Source: CBDCLY01 sp965218715 (GTDB lineage Bacteria > Bacteroidota > Bacteroidia > Flavobacteriales_E > Vicingaceae). From it: 64,000 bases of DNA. Location of the stretch: positions 1 through 64,000 of the forward strand of contig CBDCLY010000039.1 of the NCBI GenBank assembly GCA_965218715.1, read 5' to 3'. The notes beneath the pieces were generated by a model, which worked only from the letters and a program-made list of their open reading frames with translations, searched no databases and was not told the origin of the DNA. Positions within the stretch are counted from its first letter, which is position 1. The number at the start of each line of letters is the position of its first letter. Of the stretch, positions 1-10,125 are shown piece by piece. The position numbers and the translations under genes are program-made.

Positions 1-1
1 T

Positions 2-3000
2 ACTATTGACCTATCTGGTTTAACAGTAGCTCAATTGAGCTTTTATTATCACATGTACGGAGCAACCATTGATAATTTAAGAATTGATGTTTACGACGGT
101 TCAACTTGGACTACTGGTGTTTCTACGATTACAGGGCAGCAACAAGCTGCAAATGCTGATGCTTGGATTGAGCATTCAGTAAGCTTAGCCGCATATTCAG
201 GTGCAATACAAATTAGATTTGTTGCAACTAAAGGAAGTTCATTTACTGGAGACATTAGTTTAGATGACATCAAAATTGATGAAGCACCTAATTGTGTTAA
301 ACCAGGTACAGTAACATCAAGTAACCTTACTTCTTCAAGTGTAGATTTTTCTTGGACACAAGGTGCAAGCGAAATGTTATGGCAAACTTCTTTTGCTACT
401 AGCGGGACAGCGGCCTCAGCTGGTTCAATGGATACTACTTCTACGATGTCTGCATCTTATGCTGGATTAAACCCTGCAACAGGATATGTTTTTTACGTAA
501 GATCAATTTGTGGTTTAGATACTAGTGATTGGACAAGTGGAACATCTGTTACAACTTTAATTGGTGGCCCGCAAGGTTTCACCTGTACAACCGGTAGTAA
601 TACCAATGTATTTACAGAAGAATTTGCAAGCATTGGTTCTTGGACTGGTGATGTTGCAGCAGGAACAACTAATGGTGACTGGAACTTTGGCAAAACGGGA
701 ACTACTGGTTCATCTAACACTGGGCCATCTGGAGCTCATAGCGGTGGATCTTATGTTTATTATGAAGCATCTAGTGGAACTACAGCTTCTATGGTGTCAC
801 CAGCAATTAATTTAAATGATGCTGCAGATTTTGCAGAATTGAGTTTTTGGATGCACGCTTATGGAGCCTCTATGGGTACACTTGATGTAGGTGTTGGCAC
901 CAGTGCTTCTGGTCCATTTACTACGGTATTTTCTTGGTCTGGTCAGTATCAAACTAGTTCTGCACAAGCTTGGGCTAATGTTGGTGTTAACTTAGATGCC
1001 TATGTTGGACAAACAATCTATATTGAATACTTTTTTACTAAAGGGGGCAGCTTCGACGGAGACATGTCTATCGATTTAATGTCAGTTGACGCATGTATTT
1101 CTTGCCCTACTCCTACTGCCCTTTCAGTTAGCAACCCAACTGGTACTACTGCTGATTTAAACTGGACAGAAAGTGGAACAGCAACCTTATGGGATGTTGA
1201 ATATGGGACACAAGGTTTTACTGTTGGAACAGGAAGTGGTGACACTACTTCTTCTATGCCATATACCATGACAGGTCTAGTACCACTAACAAATTACCAA
1301 GCTTATGTTAGAGCAATTTGTGGTGCAGGCGATACTAGTGGTTGGACAAATGTTTATGACTTCTTCTTTGCTGGTTCTCCTCTTTCAGGTGCCTATACCA
1401 TAAATTCTGGTGTAGCAACTGGCGGAACCAACTTTAATAATTTTGCCGATTTTTCTGCTGCACTTGATGCTGCAGGAGTAAGCGGAGCTGTAACAGCAAA
1501 TGTTGTTGCCTCTTCTGGACCTTACAATGAGCAAGTAATTTTTACAGCAGTTGCTGGAGCTTCTGCTACCAATACCATTACAATAAATGGTAATGGTGAG
1601 TCTATTACTTTCAGTGCATCTAACACTGATATGAGAATTGTAGGATTTGATGGAGCGAAACATTTTGTTTTAGATGACCTAACAATTCAATCATTGAATA
1701 CTACTTACGGTTACGGTATTCATTTCATGAATTCTGCAGATTCTAATACTGTTCAAAATTGTACGATTGATTTAAGTTCAATTTCAGGAACCAGCTCAAT
1801 CAATTCTGCAGGTATTTTAACTTCTAACTCCATTACAAGCACTAGTACTGATGGAAACAATGCCGATGGATTACTCATTGACAATAATGACATCATGGGT
1901 GGTGCTTCTGGATCTCCCTATTATGGTGTTTATTTAAATGGAAATGGAGTTTCGACTAGAGGGAAAAACAATAGCATTACGAACAATAACATTCAAGACT
2001 TCTACGCTTATGGAATCTATATTGATGATCAAGAAGACCTATTGATAATGGGCAATGATGTAAGTAGACCAAATAGAACAGTTACAACAACCGGTTATGG
2101 GGTATACTTTTCAAGTGGAACATCTTTAAGAGCAACTATAGATGGAAATGCATTCCATAGCTTTAATGGGGGAGATCCAACTCCAACCTCAGCAAATTAT
2201 GTGTTTTATTCTTCTTCTTGTGATGCAACAGCAGGTAATGAAATTGTTTTTGTAAACAACTTAATTTATGATTTAAATGGAACAGGTACCATCTATGCCA
2301 TTTACAACATAGGTTCAAATTACCACCATTATTACCATAATTCTATTTCTTTAGATGATGCAAGTGCAACAAGTGGAACAACTAGAGGATTTTATCAAAC
2401 TACCACTGCAAGTGGAATTGAGTTCGTAAATAACATCTTAACCATTTCTAGAGCAGGTACAGGAACCAAACATGGATTGTATTTTAATGCTACTGGATCT
2501 AGTATTTTTAGCCAGTACAATAACATTTACATGAATGCTCCAGCTGGAACAAATTCTTACGGTTATTATAGTGGAAATCAAACTTCATTTGCCAATTGGC
2601 AAGCAGTAAATGGTGGAGCTTATGATACCTTGAGTTTTAATGTAGACCCTGGATATTTAGGCATTACCAATCTTACCCCAACTTCAGCCACTCTTGACAG
2701 TGCTGGAACTAATTTGGGCATCACATTGGATTACAATGGTGTTGGTAGAACAAATCCTCCAGACATTGGAGCGATAGAATTTAATCCTCCAGCATGTGCT
2801 CCAATTAGCAACCTAATGGCAAGTAACATTACCTCAAGTCAAGTTCATATTTCTTGGACCAATTCTGGATCAGAGGTGTCTTGGCAGATGGAGTACGGAG
2901 CAACTGGCTTCACTCAAGGAACTGGAACAACTCAAGCTACATCAGTTAATCCTGATAGTATAACTGGATTAACTCAAAATACCACTTATGATGTTTACCT

Positions 3001-5149
3001 AAGAGCTGTTTGTGCTGGAAAAGGCAACACATCACCTTGGACAGGACCAATTACTTTTACTACATTGTGTGGTGCACAAGCAGCACCTTATTCAGAATCT
3101 TTTGATGTAGCTACAATACCAGCTTGCTGGTCACAATCTACAACAACTGGCGGACCATGGGTGTTTGATAGCCCACCAAGTTATTCTTGGAATACAAGTG
3201 GTTGTGCAGGAGTACCAGTTGATCATACTGGAAATGCAGGAAGCTACGCTTCAATGGATCACTCCAGTACAGATGCTGGTGTGATTTTAGAAATGCCAAA
3301 TGTAGATGTGTCTGGACTTACAACAGGGTTCTTGAAATTCTACTTGACCATGTGTGGAACTGGGTACACTCCAATCAACTTAGTTTATGTTGAAGCTTAT
3401 AATGGCTCTACTTGGGACATTGTTGCAACTATTCAGGAACACACGAATGGATGGAAAGAGTATGGATTCAATTTAGGTGCTTATACTTATAGTGGATCTT
3501 TAGTTAAAATTAGATTCAGAAATGAGTCTGGTGGATCAGGATCAGATTTCTATGGCGATGTTGCTTTAGATGATGTGAGCATTGAGGAAGCTCCTCCTTG
3601 CCCGAACCCAAGTAACTTAAGTGGTGCTGCTAATTCATTAAACTCTATCATTGTTAACTGGACTGCAGGTGGATCTGAAACTGCATGGATCATTTCATAT
3701 GGAACAGGTTCTACTCCAGGAATGCATGGAACTAATATTAACGCTAGTTCAACTACAGATACCTTAACAGGTTTAATGGCTGACACTACCTATTACATCT
3801 CTATACAAGCTGATTGTGGTGGAGATTCTAGCGATTGGATTGGACCAATAACTGTTATAACCAATTATTGTTCTCCTAACCCATCTTCAGTTGATGGAAG
3901 TGGTATTACCAATGTAACTTTTGGTTCTATAAACAACACTACAGGTACAGAGCTTGGAAATTATGGCGATTATTCTGCAATGTCAACTTCTGTTGAACAA
4001 GGATTAACTTATCCAATGGACATTACGTTCTCAACAGGATTTACATACGACACCAAAGTATGGATAGATTGGAATGATGATTTAGACTTTGGAGATGCAG
4101 GTGAAGAAGTGTACTCTGGTACTTCTGCCTCAACGAATCCAACTACTTTAAGCCTTAACATTATGATTCCTGGTGGAGCTGCTATTGGTTCACATAGAAT
4201 GAGAATTGGTGGTGTGGATGTTGGGCCTCCAACTGAATGCTATGTTGGAACTTATGGATCTTTTGAGGATTATACTGTAAACGTTATTCCTCTTCAGCCT
4301 TGCGATATTCCTGTAAACCTTAGAGCTCAATATACCTCTGATACTTCAGCTACATTGAGATGGGATACCATTGAAGGTGCTACTTATAAAATCCGATGGA
4401 AAGTTGCAGGTGCTCCAAGTTTCACTAACCTAGCATTTAGAAATACTAATGTTGGAAAGTTGGATATTGCAGGCCTTACTGCGAGTACAAAGTATGTATT
4501 CATTGTAGTAGCCAATTGTAAAGCTGGATGGGGAGATCCTGGTGTAGGTAGATTTAGCACTTTATCGCAACCTTGTCAAATTCCTACAACTCCTGCTGCT
4601 TCTGGAATAGAATCCAATAAAGCAAGATTAACTTGGGACGCAATGTCTGGTGCATTAAAGTACAGAATCAGATATAGAGTAGTTGGTGCTCCAACTTGGA
4701 CAAAAACATCAGTTTCAGGAAAAACTAAAAAATGGATCAGCAGCTTAACTGCGAATTCAAATTATGAGTGGCAAATTAAGTCGGTTTGTGAATATGGAAC
4801 TACAGCTTCAGGTACTAAGTGGAGCGCAGTTCAAAACTTCATGACTCCAACTGCACCTGCTCGTTTGAAATTTGAGAATAGCGACGATGCATCTAAAGTT
4901 AATGAGATTGCAGTTTACCTGAACCCAAGTAATGGACAGTTCAATTTGAAAATCAATCAAGAAGAAAGCATTGATTATCAATTAGAGATTGTTGACATTA
5001 TTGGAAAAGTGGTTTACCAAAAACAAATAACGAATGATCAAGGTCAAATTTTAGAAATCATTAACCTAGAAGAAAAACCAACAGGTGTTTACTTCTTGCG
5101 ATTAACTAACGCAAGCGAAACACATGTGGAGAGAATAGCAATCCACTAA
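2..5149 (+). CDS. Giant secreted T9SS protein with MAM, FN3, beta-helix and GEVED domains (5' partial)
   Basis: The reading frame is open from nt 2, so the gene begins upstream of the window. Domain order by nucleotide: end of a MAM-like domain (to ~300), FN3 (~300-575), second MAM (~590-1095), FN3 (~1097-1375), a right-handed parallel beta-helix-like block rich in short Asn/Ile strands (~1385-2780), FN3 (~2795-3065), third MAM (~3068-3590), FN3 (~3597-3865), a GEVED domain with WIDWNDDLDF and FEDYTVNV (~3870-4290), two further FN3 domains (~4299-4860), and a C-terminal type A T9SS sorting domain (~4910-5146; GKVVYQKQI, PTGVYFLRL). This predicts a protein exported by Sec and then by T9SS to the cell surface or outside, as an adhesin or carbohydrate-binding protein. 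No catalytic motif was recognised, so the substrate is unknown. A strong hairpin terminator follows. Confidence 0.88.
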   Translation, partial: TIDLSGLTVAQLSFYYHMYGATIDNLRIDVYDGSTWTTGVSTITGQQQAANADAWIEHSVSLAAYSGAIQIRFVATKGSSFTGDISLDDIKIDEAPNCVKPGTVTSSNLTSSSVDFSWTQGASEMLWQTSFATSGTAASAGSMDTTSTMSASYAGLNPATGYVFYVRSICGLDTSDWTSGTSVTTLIGGPQGFTCTTGSNTNVFTEEFASIGSWTGDVAAGTTNGDWNFGKTGTTGSSNTGPSGAHSGGSYVYYEASSGTTASMVSPAINLNDAADFAELSFWMHAYGASMGTLDVGVGTSASGPFTTVFSWSGQYQTSSAQAWANVGVNLDAYVGQTIYIEYFFTKGGSFDGDMSIDLMSVDACISCPTPTALSVSNPTGTTADLNWTESGTATLWDVEYGTQGFTVGTGSGDTTSSMPYTMTGLVPLTNYQAYVRAICGAGDTSGWTNVYDFFFAGSPLSGAYTINSGVATGGTNFNNFADFSAALDAAGVSGAVTANVVASSGPYNEQVIFTAVAGASATNTITINGNGESITFSASNTDMRIVGFDGAKHFVLDDLTIQSLNTTYGYGIHFMNSADSNTVQNCTIDLSSISGTSSINSAGILTSNSITSTSTDGNNADGLLIDNNDIMGGASGSPYYGVYLNGNGVSTRGKNNSITNNNIQDFYAYGIYIDDQEDLLIMGNDVSRPNRTVTTTGYGVYFSSGTSLRATIDGNAFHSFNGGDPTPTSANYVFYSSSCDATAGNEIVFVNNLIYDLNGTGTIYAIYNIGSNYHHYYHNSISLDDASATSGTTRGFYQTTTASGIEFVNNILTISRAGTGTKHGLYFNATGSSIFSQYNNIYMNAPAGTNSYGYYSGNQTSFANWQAVNGGAYDTLSFNVDPGYLGITNLTPTSATLDSAGTNLGITLDYNGVGRTNPPDIGAIEFNPPACAPISNLMASNITSSQVHISWTNSGSEVSWQMEYGATGFTQGTGTTQATSVNPDSITGLTQNTTYDVYLRAVCAGKGNTSPWTGPITFTTLCGAQAAPYSESFDVATIPACWSQSTTTGGPWVFDSPPSYSWNTSGCAGVPVDHTGNAGSYASMDHSSTDAGVILEMPNVDVSGLTTGFLKFYLTMCGTGYTPINLVYVEAYNGSTWDIVATIQEHTNGWKEYGFNLGAYTYSGSLVKIRFRNESGGSGSDFYGDVALDDVSIEEAPPCPNPSNLSGAANSLNSIIVNWTAGGSETAWIISYGTGSTPGMHGTNINASSTTDTLTGLMADTTYYISIQADCGGDSSDWIGPITVITNYCSPNPSSVDGSGITNVTFGSINNTTGTELGNYGDYSAMSTSVEQGLTYPMDITFSTGFTYDTKVWIDWNDDLDFGDAGEEVYSGTSASTNPTTLSLNIMIPGGAAIGSHRMRIGGVDVGPPTECYVGTYGSFEDYTVNVIPLQPCDIPVNLRAQYTSDTSATLRWDTIEGATYKIRWKVAGAPSFTNLAFRNTNVGKLDIAGLTASTKYVFIVVANCKAGWGDPGVGRFSTLSQPCQIPTTPAASGIESNKARLTWDAMSGALKYRIRYRVVGAPTWTKTSVSGKTKKWISSLTANSNYEWQIKSVCEYGTTASGTKWSAVQNFMTPTAPARLKFENSDDASKVNEIAVYLNPSNGQFNLKINQEESIDYQLEIVDIIGKVVYQKQITNDQGQILEIINLEEKPTGVYFLRLTNASETHVERIAIH

Positions 5150-5162
5150 CTACTACCAATGT

Positions 5163-5198
5163 AAAAAAACCAGCTTGAGATTCAAGCTGGTTTTTTTT
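5163..5198 (+). terminator. Intrinsic terminator after the T9SS protein
   Basis: A perfect 9-bp stem (ccagcttga at 5170-5178, tcaagctgg at 5182-5190) with a 3-nt loop is flanked by seven A and eight T. The A/T flanks can extend the stem, so it may work in either direction. It separates the T9SS gene from the M13 peptidase gene. Confidence 0.9.
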
Positions 5199-5238
5199 GT
5201 TTATTAATTTAACAATGATTAAGTATTTCAATTAATAC

Positions 5239-5246
5239 TAAGTTTG
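5239..5246 (+). promoter_or_regulatory. Candidate Bacteroidota -7 element before the M13 peptidase
   Basis: TAAGTTTG matches the Bacteroidota primary-sigma -7 consensus TAnnTTTG and lies 14 nt before the ATG at 5261, just after the upstream terminator. No clean TTTG -33 element is present about 19 nt upstream, so the call rests on the -7 box and position. Confidence 0.45.
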
Positions 5247-5260
5247 AAAAAAATAAAGAA

Positions 5261-7309
5261 ATGAAAAAGTTAATTTATTCTTGCATTATACTAGGTTTAG
5301 CTGCTTGTACAAATGCACCAGTTCAAGAAGACACAAAAGAAACAGTGGAAAACTCATATTCTAGTGCATTTGACTTAAGTAACCTAGACACAACTGTTAA
5401 GCCATGTGAAGACTTTTATCAATATGCAATCGGAGGTTGGAGAGAAGCAAATCCTGTTCCATCAACAGAAAGTCGATGGTCTAGTTTCAATGTAGTTGTA
5501 GAATCAAACAATAAAAAATTAAGAGCAATACTAGACGAATATTCACAAGCGAATGCCGAAAAAGGATCAAAAGAACAGCAAATAGGAGCCTTTTATCAAA
5601 GCTTGATGGATTCTACCCTAGCAGATGAAAAAGGCATTGATCCTTTGAAGCCAACATTAGAAAATATCGATAAAATTAGCAATAAGGAGGAATTACTAGT
5701 TGCCATTGCAGCATTGAGGAAATTAGGTGCAAATCCACTATTTGGTTTATACATTGGCCAAGACGATAAAAACAGTGAAGCATACATCACCTATTTGTAT
5801 CAAAGTGGTTTAGGCCTTCCTGATCAAGCCTATTATGTAAAAACTGATGAAAAATCTATCGAAATTCAAAATGCCTATCAAGAACACATTTCGAAAATGC
5901 TAGGTCTAGCTAAATTAGAAAATGCAGATGAAAAAGCTAAATCTATTTATGATTTGGAGGCGCAATTGGCAGGGATTTCAATGACTAGAGTTGAACGGAG
6001 AGACCCAGAGAAGACCTACAATAAAATGAGCATCAATGAGCTTAGCGAATTAGGAACAGGAATAAATTGGAATCAATACTTTACGGCATCTGGTCTAAGC
6101 GATTTAAATGAAATTGTTGTTTCTCAACCGGATTTTATTAGTGGTTCTTCTGATCTATTAAATGAAATTGCAGTCGAAACTTGGAAAGATTACTTAAAGT
6201 GGACTGTTATCAATGCGTATGCTTCAAACCTAAGTTCAGATTTTGTCAATCAAAATTTTGATTTTTATTCAAGCACACTAAGCGGCACAAAAGAAATGAA
6301 ACCTAGATGGAAAAGGTCTCTATCTAAAGTGAATGGCAGCATCGGCCAGCTTCTAGGTCAAGCTTTTGTTGAAAAACATTTCCCAGAAGAGTCTAAGGCT
6401 GAGCTAAGTCGTTTGGTGGAAAACCTTAGAGCTGTTTTTAAAGAAAGAATAGAAGGCTTAGCTTGGATGAGCGAAGAAACCAAAGTAAAAGCCCTTGAGA
6501 AATTAGCTTCATTCAATAAAAAAATTGGCTATCCCGACAAATGGAGAGATTATTCGAAATTGGACGTTGATGCTGGCAATGCAGTTGTTAATATCATGAA
6601 TGCAAGACTTTATAATTATGAATACATGATGAATAAACTTGGCAATCCTGTTGATAAAGACGAATGGTTCATGACACCACAAACCGTTAATGCCTATTAT
6701 AGTTCATCTAAAAATGAAATTGTGTTCCCAGCAGGAATTTTGCAAGCACCATTTTATGATCCAAATGCTGATGCAGCAATAAATTATGGCGGTATTGGTG
6801 CAGTAATTGGCCATGAATTTACCCACGGCTTCGATGACCAAGGGAGCAAATATGATGCTTCAGGAAATCTTTCCAATTGGTGGACAGAAGATGATCGAAG
6901 TCAATTTGATGAACGTGCGAATTTTGTTGTTGAGCAATTCAATGGATTTGAACCACTTGATAGCCTGTTTGTAAATGGAAAACTTACACTAGGCGAAAAC
7001 ATTGCTGATCTTGGTGGTGCAACCATGGCTTATTATGCTTTAGAAAAAGAATTGAGTGAAACAGGGAAGCCAGAACCAATCGACGGTTTTAGCTACCAAC
7101 AAAGATTCTTTCTAGGCTGGGCACAAGTTTGGCACATGAATATGACTGAGGAAGAGTTAAGAAAAAGAATTGCGACTGACTCTCATTCCCCTGGCCAATA
7201 CAGAGTAATTGGCCCCTTAGCCAATATGCCAGAATTTGCTGAAGCATTTGATTGTGTAGCGGGAGATCCAATGGTTAATGCTGATAGTGTTAAAGCGGTA
7301 ATTTGGTAG
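5261..7309 (+). CDS. M13 family metallopeptidase (neprilysin/PepO-like) lipoprotein
   Basis: A 682-residue zinc endopeptidase predicted to act on peptides in the periplasm or at the cell surface. The N-terminus is a lipoprotein signal with lipobox LAAC (Cys16). After an alpha-helical N-terminal M13 domain, the catalytic domain carries NAYYSSSKNEIVFPAGILQ, the zinc site HEFTH (residues 518-522) and the third-ligand motif ENIAD (E579, D583). The C-terminus keeps the family features RVIGPLANMPEFAEAF and a CxxGDPM-type motif; most members end in CxxW, while this one ends in VIW. Length is normal for M13. The stop overlaps a GTG start of the next gene by one base, suggesting co-transcription. Confidence 0.93.
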   Translation: MKKLIYSCIILGLAACTNAPVQEDTKETVENSYSSAFDLSNLDTTVKPCEDFYQYAIGGWREANPVPSTESRWSSFNVVVESNNKKLRAILDEYSQANAEKGSKEQQIGAFYQSLMDSTLADEKGIDPLKPTLENIDKISNKEELLVAIAALRKLGANPLFGLYIGQDDKNSEAYITYLYQSGLGLPDQAYYVKTDEKSIEIQNAYQEHISKMLGLAKLENADEKAKSIYDLEAQLAGISMTRVERRDPEKTYNKMSINELSELGTGINWNQYFTASGLSDLNEIVVSQPDFISGSSDLLNEIAVETWKDYLKWTVINAYASNLSSDFVNQNFDFYSSTLSGTKEMKPRWKRSLSKVNGSIGQLLGQAFVEKHFPEESKAELSRLVENLRAVFKERIEGLAWMSEETKVKALEKLASFNKKIGYPDKWRDYSKLDVDAGNAVVNIMNARLYNYEYMMNKLGNPVDKDEWFMTPQTVNAYYSSSKNEIVFPAGILQAPFYDPNADAAINYGGIGAVIGHEFTHGFDDQGSKYDASGNLSNWWTEDDRSQFDERANFVVEQFNGFEPLDSLFVNGKLTLGENIADLGGATMAYYALEKELSETGKPEPIDGFSYQQRFFLGWAQVWHMNMTEEELRKRIATDSHSPGQYRVIGPLANMPEFAEAFDCVAGDPMVNADSVKAVIW

Positions 7310-7719
7310 TGCCCAACAGGCAAGAAAAAGAACCGAAAGGGTTTAAGAAGGCTTTTAATAAAGCCAAAAACCTAATTCACGAGAAAAAAAGACTCGGCCA
7401 AGCCCTTAGTAAAGGAATTGAAAAAGCAAAGAAAAATCAGTCCAAACTTAGAGAAGTTTGGACTGATTTTATTGCTCTATTTCGAATGATTAAAGCTTGG
7501 AGCAAAGGCGATTACCAAAAAATTCCTTGGAAAATAATCGCATCAGCTACCGCTGCAATATTGTACTTCATTAATCCATTAGATCTAATTCCTGATTTCA
7601 TTCCAGCAATAGGATTAATAGACGATTTAAGTATAATACAGTTTGTTTTAATGAGTGTCAATTCTGAACTAAAAAGCTTTCTCGATTGGGAAAATGAACA
7701 AAATAAAAATGTTGAATAG
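7309..7719 (+). CDS. DUF1232 (YkvA-like) small membrane protein
   Basis: About 136 residues from a GTG start at 7309 that overlaps the preceding stop (TAGTG); a TTG at 7303 is an in-frame alternative. The N-terminal half is basic and lysine-rich. The C-terminal half contains the DUF1232 signature: a hydrophobic stretch followed by YFINPLDLIPDFIP and IGLIDDLSII. Family members are small membrane-associated proteins of unknown biochemical role. The 3' end overlaps the methyltransferase ORF by up to 26 nt. Confidence 0.8.
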   Translation: MPNRQEKEPKGFKKAFNKAKNLIHEKKRLGQALSKGIEKAKKNQSKLREVWTDFIALFRMIKAWSKGDYQKIPWKIIASATAAILYFINPLDLIPDFIPAIGLIDDLSIIQFVLMSVNSELKSFLDWENEQNKNVE

Positions 7720-8497
7720 ACTCTACAGTTTTTTCTATTACCTCCAATACTTGGTTCGTAGTTTCCATTTGCATGGAATTCACTCCCCTTTTGTATTTGA
7801 CCTTCAAAAAAACGTATTCAGTGAAACTCTTCCCTATTATTCATTTGAGAAAATAGAAGCCATACGTGCGAAATTGCTATTAACTGATAAGGATATAGAA
7901 ATTTTAGATTTAGGTGCTGGCTCGAATAAAAAAGCAGGTCAAACTAGAAGCATTAAATCCATTACTAGTTCAGCAGTTAAGCCGGCTCATTTGGCTCAAA
8001 TCCTTCATAGATTGGCCAATAAAAACAAAGCAAACACTATCCTAGAGTTGGGAACATCAGTTGGACTAACAACTGCTTATTTAGCTACAGCAAACCCAAG
8101 CTCTGAGGTTCTTAGTTTTGAGGGATCACCTAAATTAGTAGAATTAGCCAATATCAACTTAAAGAAACTGGAGATAAATAACGTTAAGGTTATTGAAGGC
8201 CACTTTGACAACACTCTCCCTTTTCATCTAAGGGAAATTGATCAAATAGATTTTGCTTTTATAGATGGGAACCATCAAAAAGAGGCAACGATAAATTATT
8301 TTGAATGGATTTCAGCTGCGGTTCACGAGAATTCCATATTGGTTTTCGATGATATTCATTGGTCGAAGGGCATGCATGAGGCATGGAATCAGATCATTTT
8401 AGATTCAAGAGTTACCGTCAGCATTGACCTTTTCCACTTTGGTATATTGTTCTTTAAAAAAGACCAAGAAAAAGAGCATTTCACCATTTATCATTAA
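7694..8497 (+). CDS. Class I SAM-dependent methyltransferase
   Basis: 267 residues if started at ATG 7694, which overlaps the DUF1232 gene by 26 nt; ATG 7709 is a likely alternative. The Bacteroidota-typical N-terminus contains FHLHGIHSPFVFDL. A Rossmann motif I (ILELGTSVGLTTAYLA) is followed by an acidic loop after strand 2 (LSFEGSP) and a motif IV-like FAFIDGNHQ. These resemble the O-methyltransferase 3/24 type. The acceptor cannot be read from the sequence. It is part of a compact run with the DUF1232 and ABC ATPase genes. Confidence 0.75.
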   Translation: MNKIKMLNRLYSFFYYLQYLVRSFHLHGIHSPFVFDLQKNVFSETLPYYSFEKIEAIRAKLLLTDKDIEILDLGAGSNKKAGQTRSIKSITSSAVKPAHLAQILHRLANKNKANTILELGTSVGLTTAYLATANPSSEVLSFEGSPKLVELANINLKKLEINNVKVIEGHFDNTLPFHLREIDQIDFAFIDGNHQKEATINYFEWISAAVHENSILVFDDIHWSKGMHEAWNQIILDSRVTVSIDLFHFGILFFKKDQEKEHFTIYH

Positions 8498-8534
8498 GAC
8501 TGTCAATTATTATCCTAAAGACTTACTTTTGAGT

Positions 8535-9248
8535 ATGCAGAATGAAGAAGCCATAATAAAAGTTGACAATCTGGTCAGAAATTTCCGCCTTGGCAAGCAA
8601 GTCATAAAGGTTTTGAGAGAGTTGAGTTTTTCAATTCAAAAGAATGAATATGTCGCACTTATGGGGCCTTCTGGCTCTGGAAAATCTACCTTAATGAACC
8701 TACTTGGTTGCCTAGATACACCCACTTCTGGTAATTACATTTTAAACAATCAAGAAGTTGGCAAATTAAGTGATGATGAATTGGCAGAAATAAGAAACAA
8801 GGAGATTGGTTTTGTTTTTCAAACTTTTAATTTATTGCCCAGATCTACAGCCTTAGATAATGTTTCATTACCATTGATTTATGCAGGATATAAAGAAAGT
8901 GAACGAAAAGAAAAAGCCCTAGAAGTTTTAGATCAAGTGGGATTATCTGACCGAGTTAACCACAAACCAAATGAATTGTCAGGCGGGCAAAGACAAAGGG
9001 TAGCTGTTGCAAGGGCATTGGTAAACAATCCTTCAATAATTTTAGCAGATGAGCCAACAGGTAACTTAGATTCTAAAACTTCGCATGAGATCATGGGCTT
9101 ATTGGATCAAATTCACAAAAACGGAAATACAATAATATTAGTCACCCACGAAGAAGACATTGCCCTGCATGCACATCGAATAATTAGATTGCGTGATGGT
9201 GTTATAGAATCTGATATTCAAAATAAAAGCGTTACCGCACATTCTTAA
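8535..9248 (+). CDS. ABC transporter ATP-binding protein, LolD/MacB type
   Basis: A 237-residue ATPase from ATG 8535; the open frame extends further 5' into the methyltransferase gene, but homology begins at IIKVDNLVRNF. It has Walker A GPSGSGKST (residues 44-52), Q-loop FVFQTFNLLPR, signature LSGGQRQR (148-155), Walker B with D172/E173 in ILADEPTGNLDS, and the switch His in LVTHEED. The LLGCLDTPTSG and PTGNLD forms are typical of the MacB/LolD/FtsE branch, which extrudes or mechanically transfers substrates. No permease gene is adjacent, so its membrane partner must lie elsewhere. Confidence 0.88.
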   Translation: MQNEEAIIKVDNLVRNFRLGKQVIKVLRELSFSIQKNEYVALMGPSGSGKSTLMNLLGCLDTPTSGNYILNNQEVGKLSDDELAEIRNKEIGFVFQTFNLLPRSTALDNVSLPLIYAGYKESERKEKALEVLDQVGLSDRVNHKPNELSGGQRQRVAVARALVNNPSIILADEPTGNLDSKTSHEIMGLLDQIHKNGNTIILVTHEEDIALHAHRIIRLRDGVIESDIQNKSVTAHS

Positions 9249-9249
9249 A

Positions 9250-9801
9250 ATGAAAATTTACACCAAAAAGGGAGACAAGGGCTTAACCGGATTAATAGGC
9301 GGCACAAGAGTTTCAAAACATCATTTGAGGATAGAGGCATATGGAACTGTTGACGAGTTGAATTCCTACCTTGGATTAATTCGTGATCAAAAAATTGATC
9401 AAAGAAGCATAGATTCAATCCTAAATATACAAGATCGACTATTTACATTAGGCTCATTGTTAGCTCAAGACCCAGATAAAAAATCGATGCACTTGCCTCA
9501 ACTATCCGAAGAGGATATTGAATTCCTTGAATCTGAAATAGATCACATGGACCAGATGCTGGAACCCATGAAAAATTTCATTTTACCAGGCGGTCACAGC
9601 ACAGTCTCATTCATCCATATTGCAAGATGTGTGTGCAGACGCGCTGAACGTTTTTGCACCAAATTGGCTGAAAATACCCCAATAGATTCCTTAGTAATTA
9701 TGTACCTAAATCGCCTTTCAGATTACCTTTTCACATTATCTAGAAAAATGACGAAAGATCTAGAGGCTAAAGAAATTCCCTGGATAGCCAAAAAAAGATA
9801 A
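9250..9801 (+). CDS. Cob(I)yrinic acid a,c-diamide adenosyltransferase, PduO type
   Basis: A 183-residue ATP:cob(I)alamin adenosyltransferase that makes adenosylcobalamin from ATP and reduced cobalamin. The N-terminal ATP-binding motif YTKKGDKGLTGLIGG and the helical signature GTVDELNSYLGL are present. The core FILPGGH, CRRAERF and YLNRLSDYLFTLSR motifs form the rest of the active site of the trimer. Length is usual for PduO-type enzymes. It starts 1 nt after the ABC ATPase stop, so it is probably co-transcribed, although no functional link is obvious. Confidence 0.92.
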   Translation: MKIYTKKGDKGLTGLIGGTRVSKHHLRIEAYGTVDELNSYLGLIRDQKIDQRSIDSILNIQDRLFTLGSLLAQDPDKKSMHLPQLSEEDIEFLESEIDHMDQMLEPMKNFILPGGHSTVSFIHIARCVCRRAERFCTKLAENTPIDSLVIMYLNRLSDYLFTLSRKMTKDLEAKEIPWIAKKR

Positions 9802-9851
9802 ACTACTAATATCCAGAATCTTAACCCATATTTTGTCCCTAAATATTTTAC

Positions 9852-9881
9852 TTGATTATTATCACAAAAAAATTACTTTTG
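9852..9881 (+). promoter_or_regulatory. Promoter before the DUF2795 gene
   Basis: A TTG (-33) at 9852-9854 and TACTTTTG (matching TAnnTTTG) at 9874-9881 are separated by 19 nt, the preferred Bacteroidota spacing. The ATG of the next gene is at 9904. Confidence 0.6.
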
Positions 9882-9903
9882 CGTTAATTCAAAACCTACT
9901 AAT

Positions 9904-10125
9904 ATGTATTGGACATTAGAATTAGCTTCTTACTTGGAAGACGCCCCTTGGCCAGCAACAAAAGATGAATTAATCGATTTTGCTATTCGTGCTGGAGCAC
10001 CTCTAGAAGTAGTTGAAAACCTTCAAGAAATTGAAGACGAGGGAGAATCTTATGAAACTATTGAGGACATTTGGCCAGATTATCCAACCAAAGAAGATTT
10101 CTTCTTTAATGAGGATGAATATTAA
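9904..10125 (+). CDS. DUF2795 domain small acidic protein
   Basis: A 73-residue, strongly acidic protein. It begins MYWTLELASYLEDAPWPATK and contains the DUF2795 pattern of a short helix, a proline-containing turn and LIDFAIRAGAP, followed by an acidic tail ending in FFFNEDEY. Its function is unknown. In Bacteroidota this protein is often just upstream of secA, as here. It has its own recognisable promoter. Confidence 0.8.
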   Translation: MYWTLELASYLEDAPWPATKDELIDFAIRAGAPLEVVENLQEIEDEGESYETIEDIWPDYPTKEDFFFNEDEY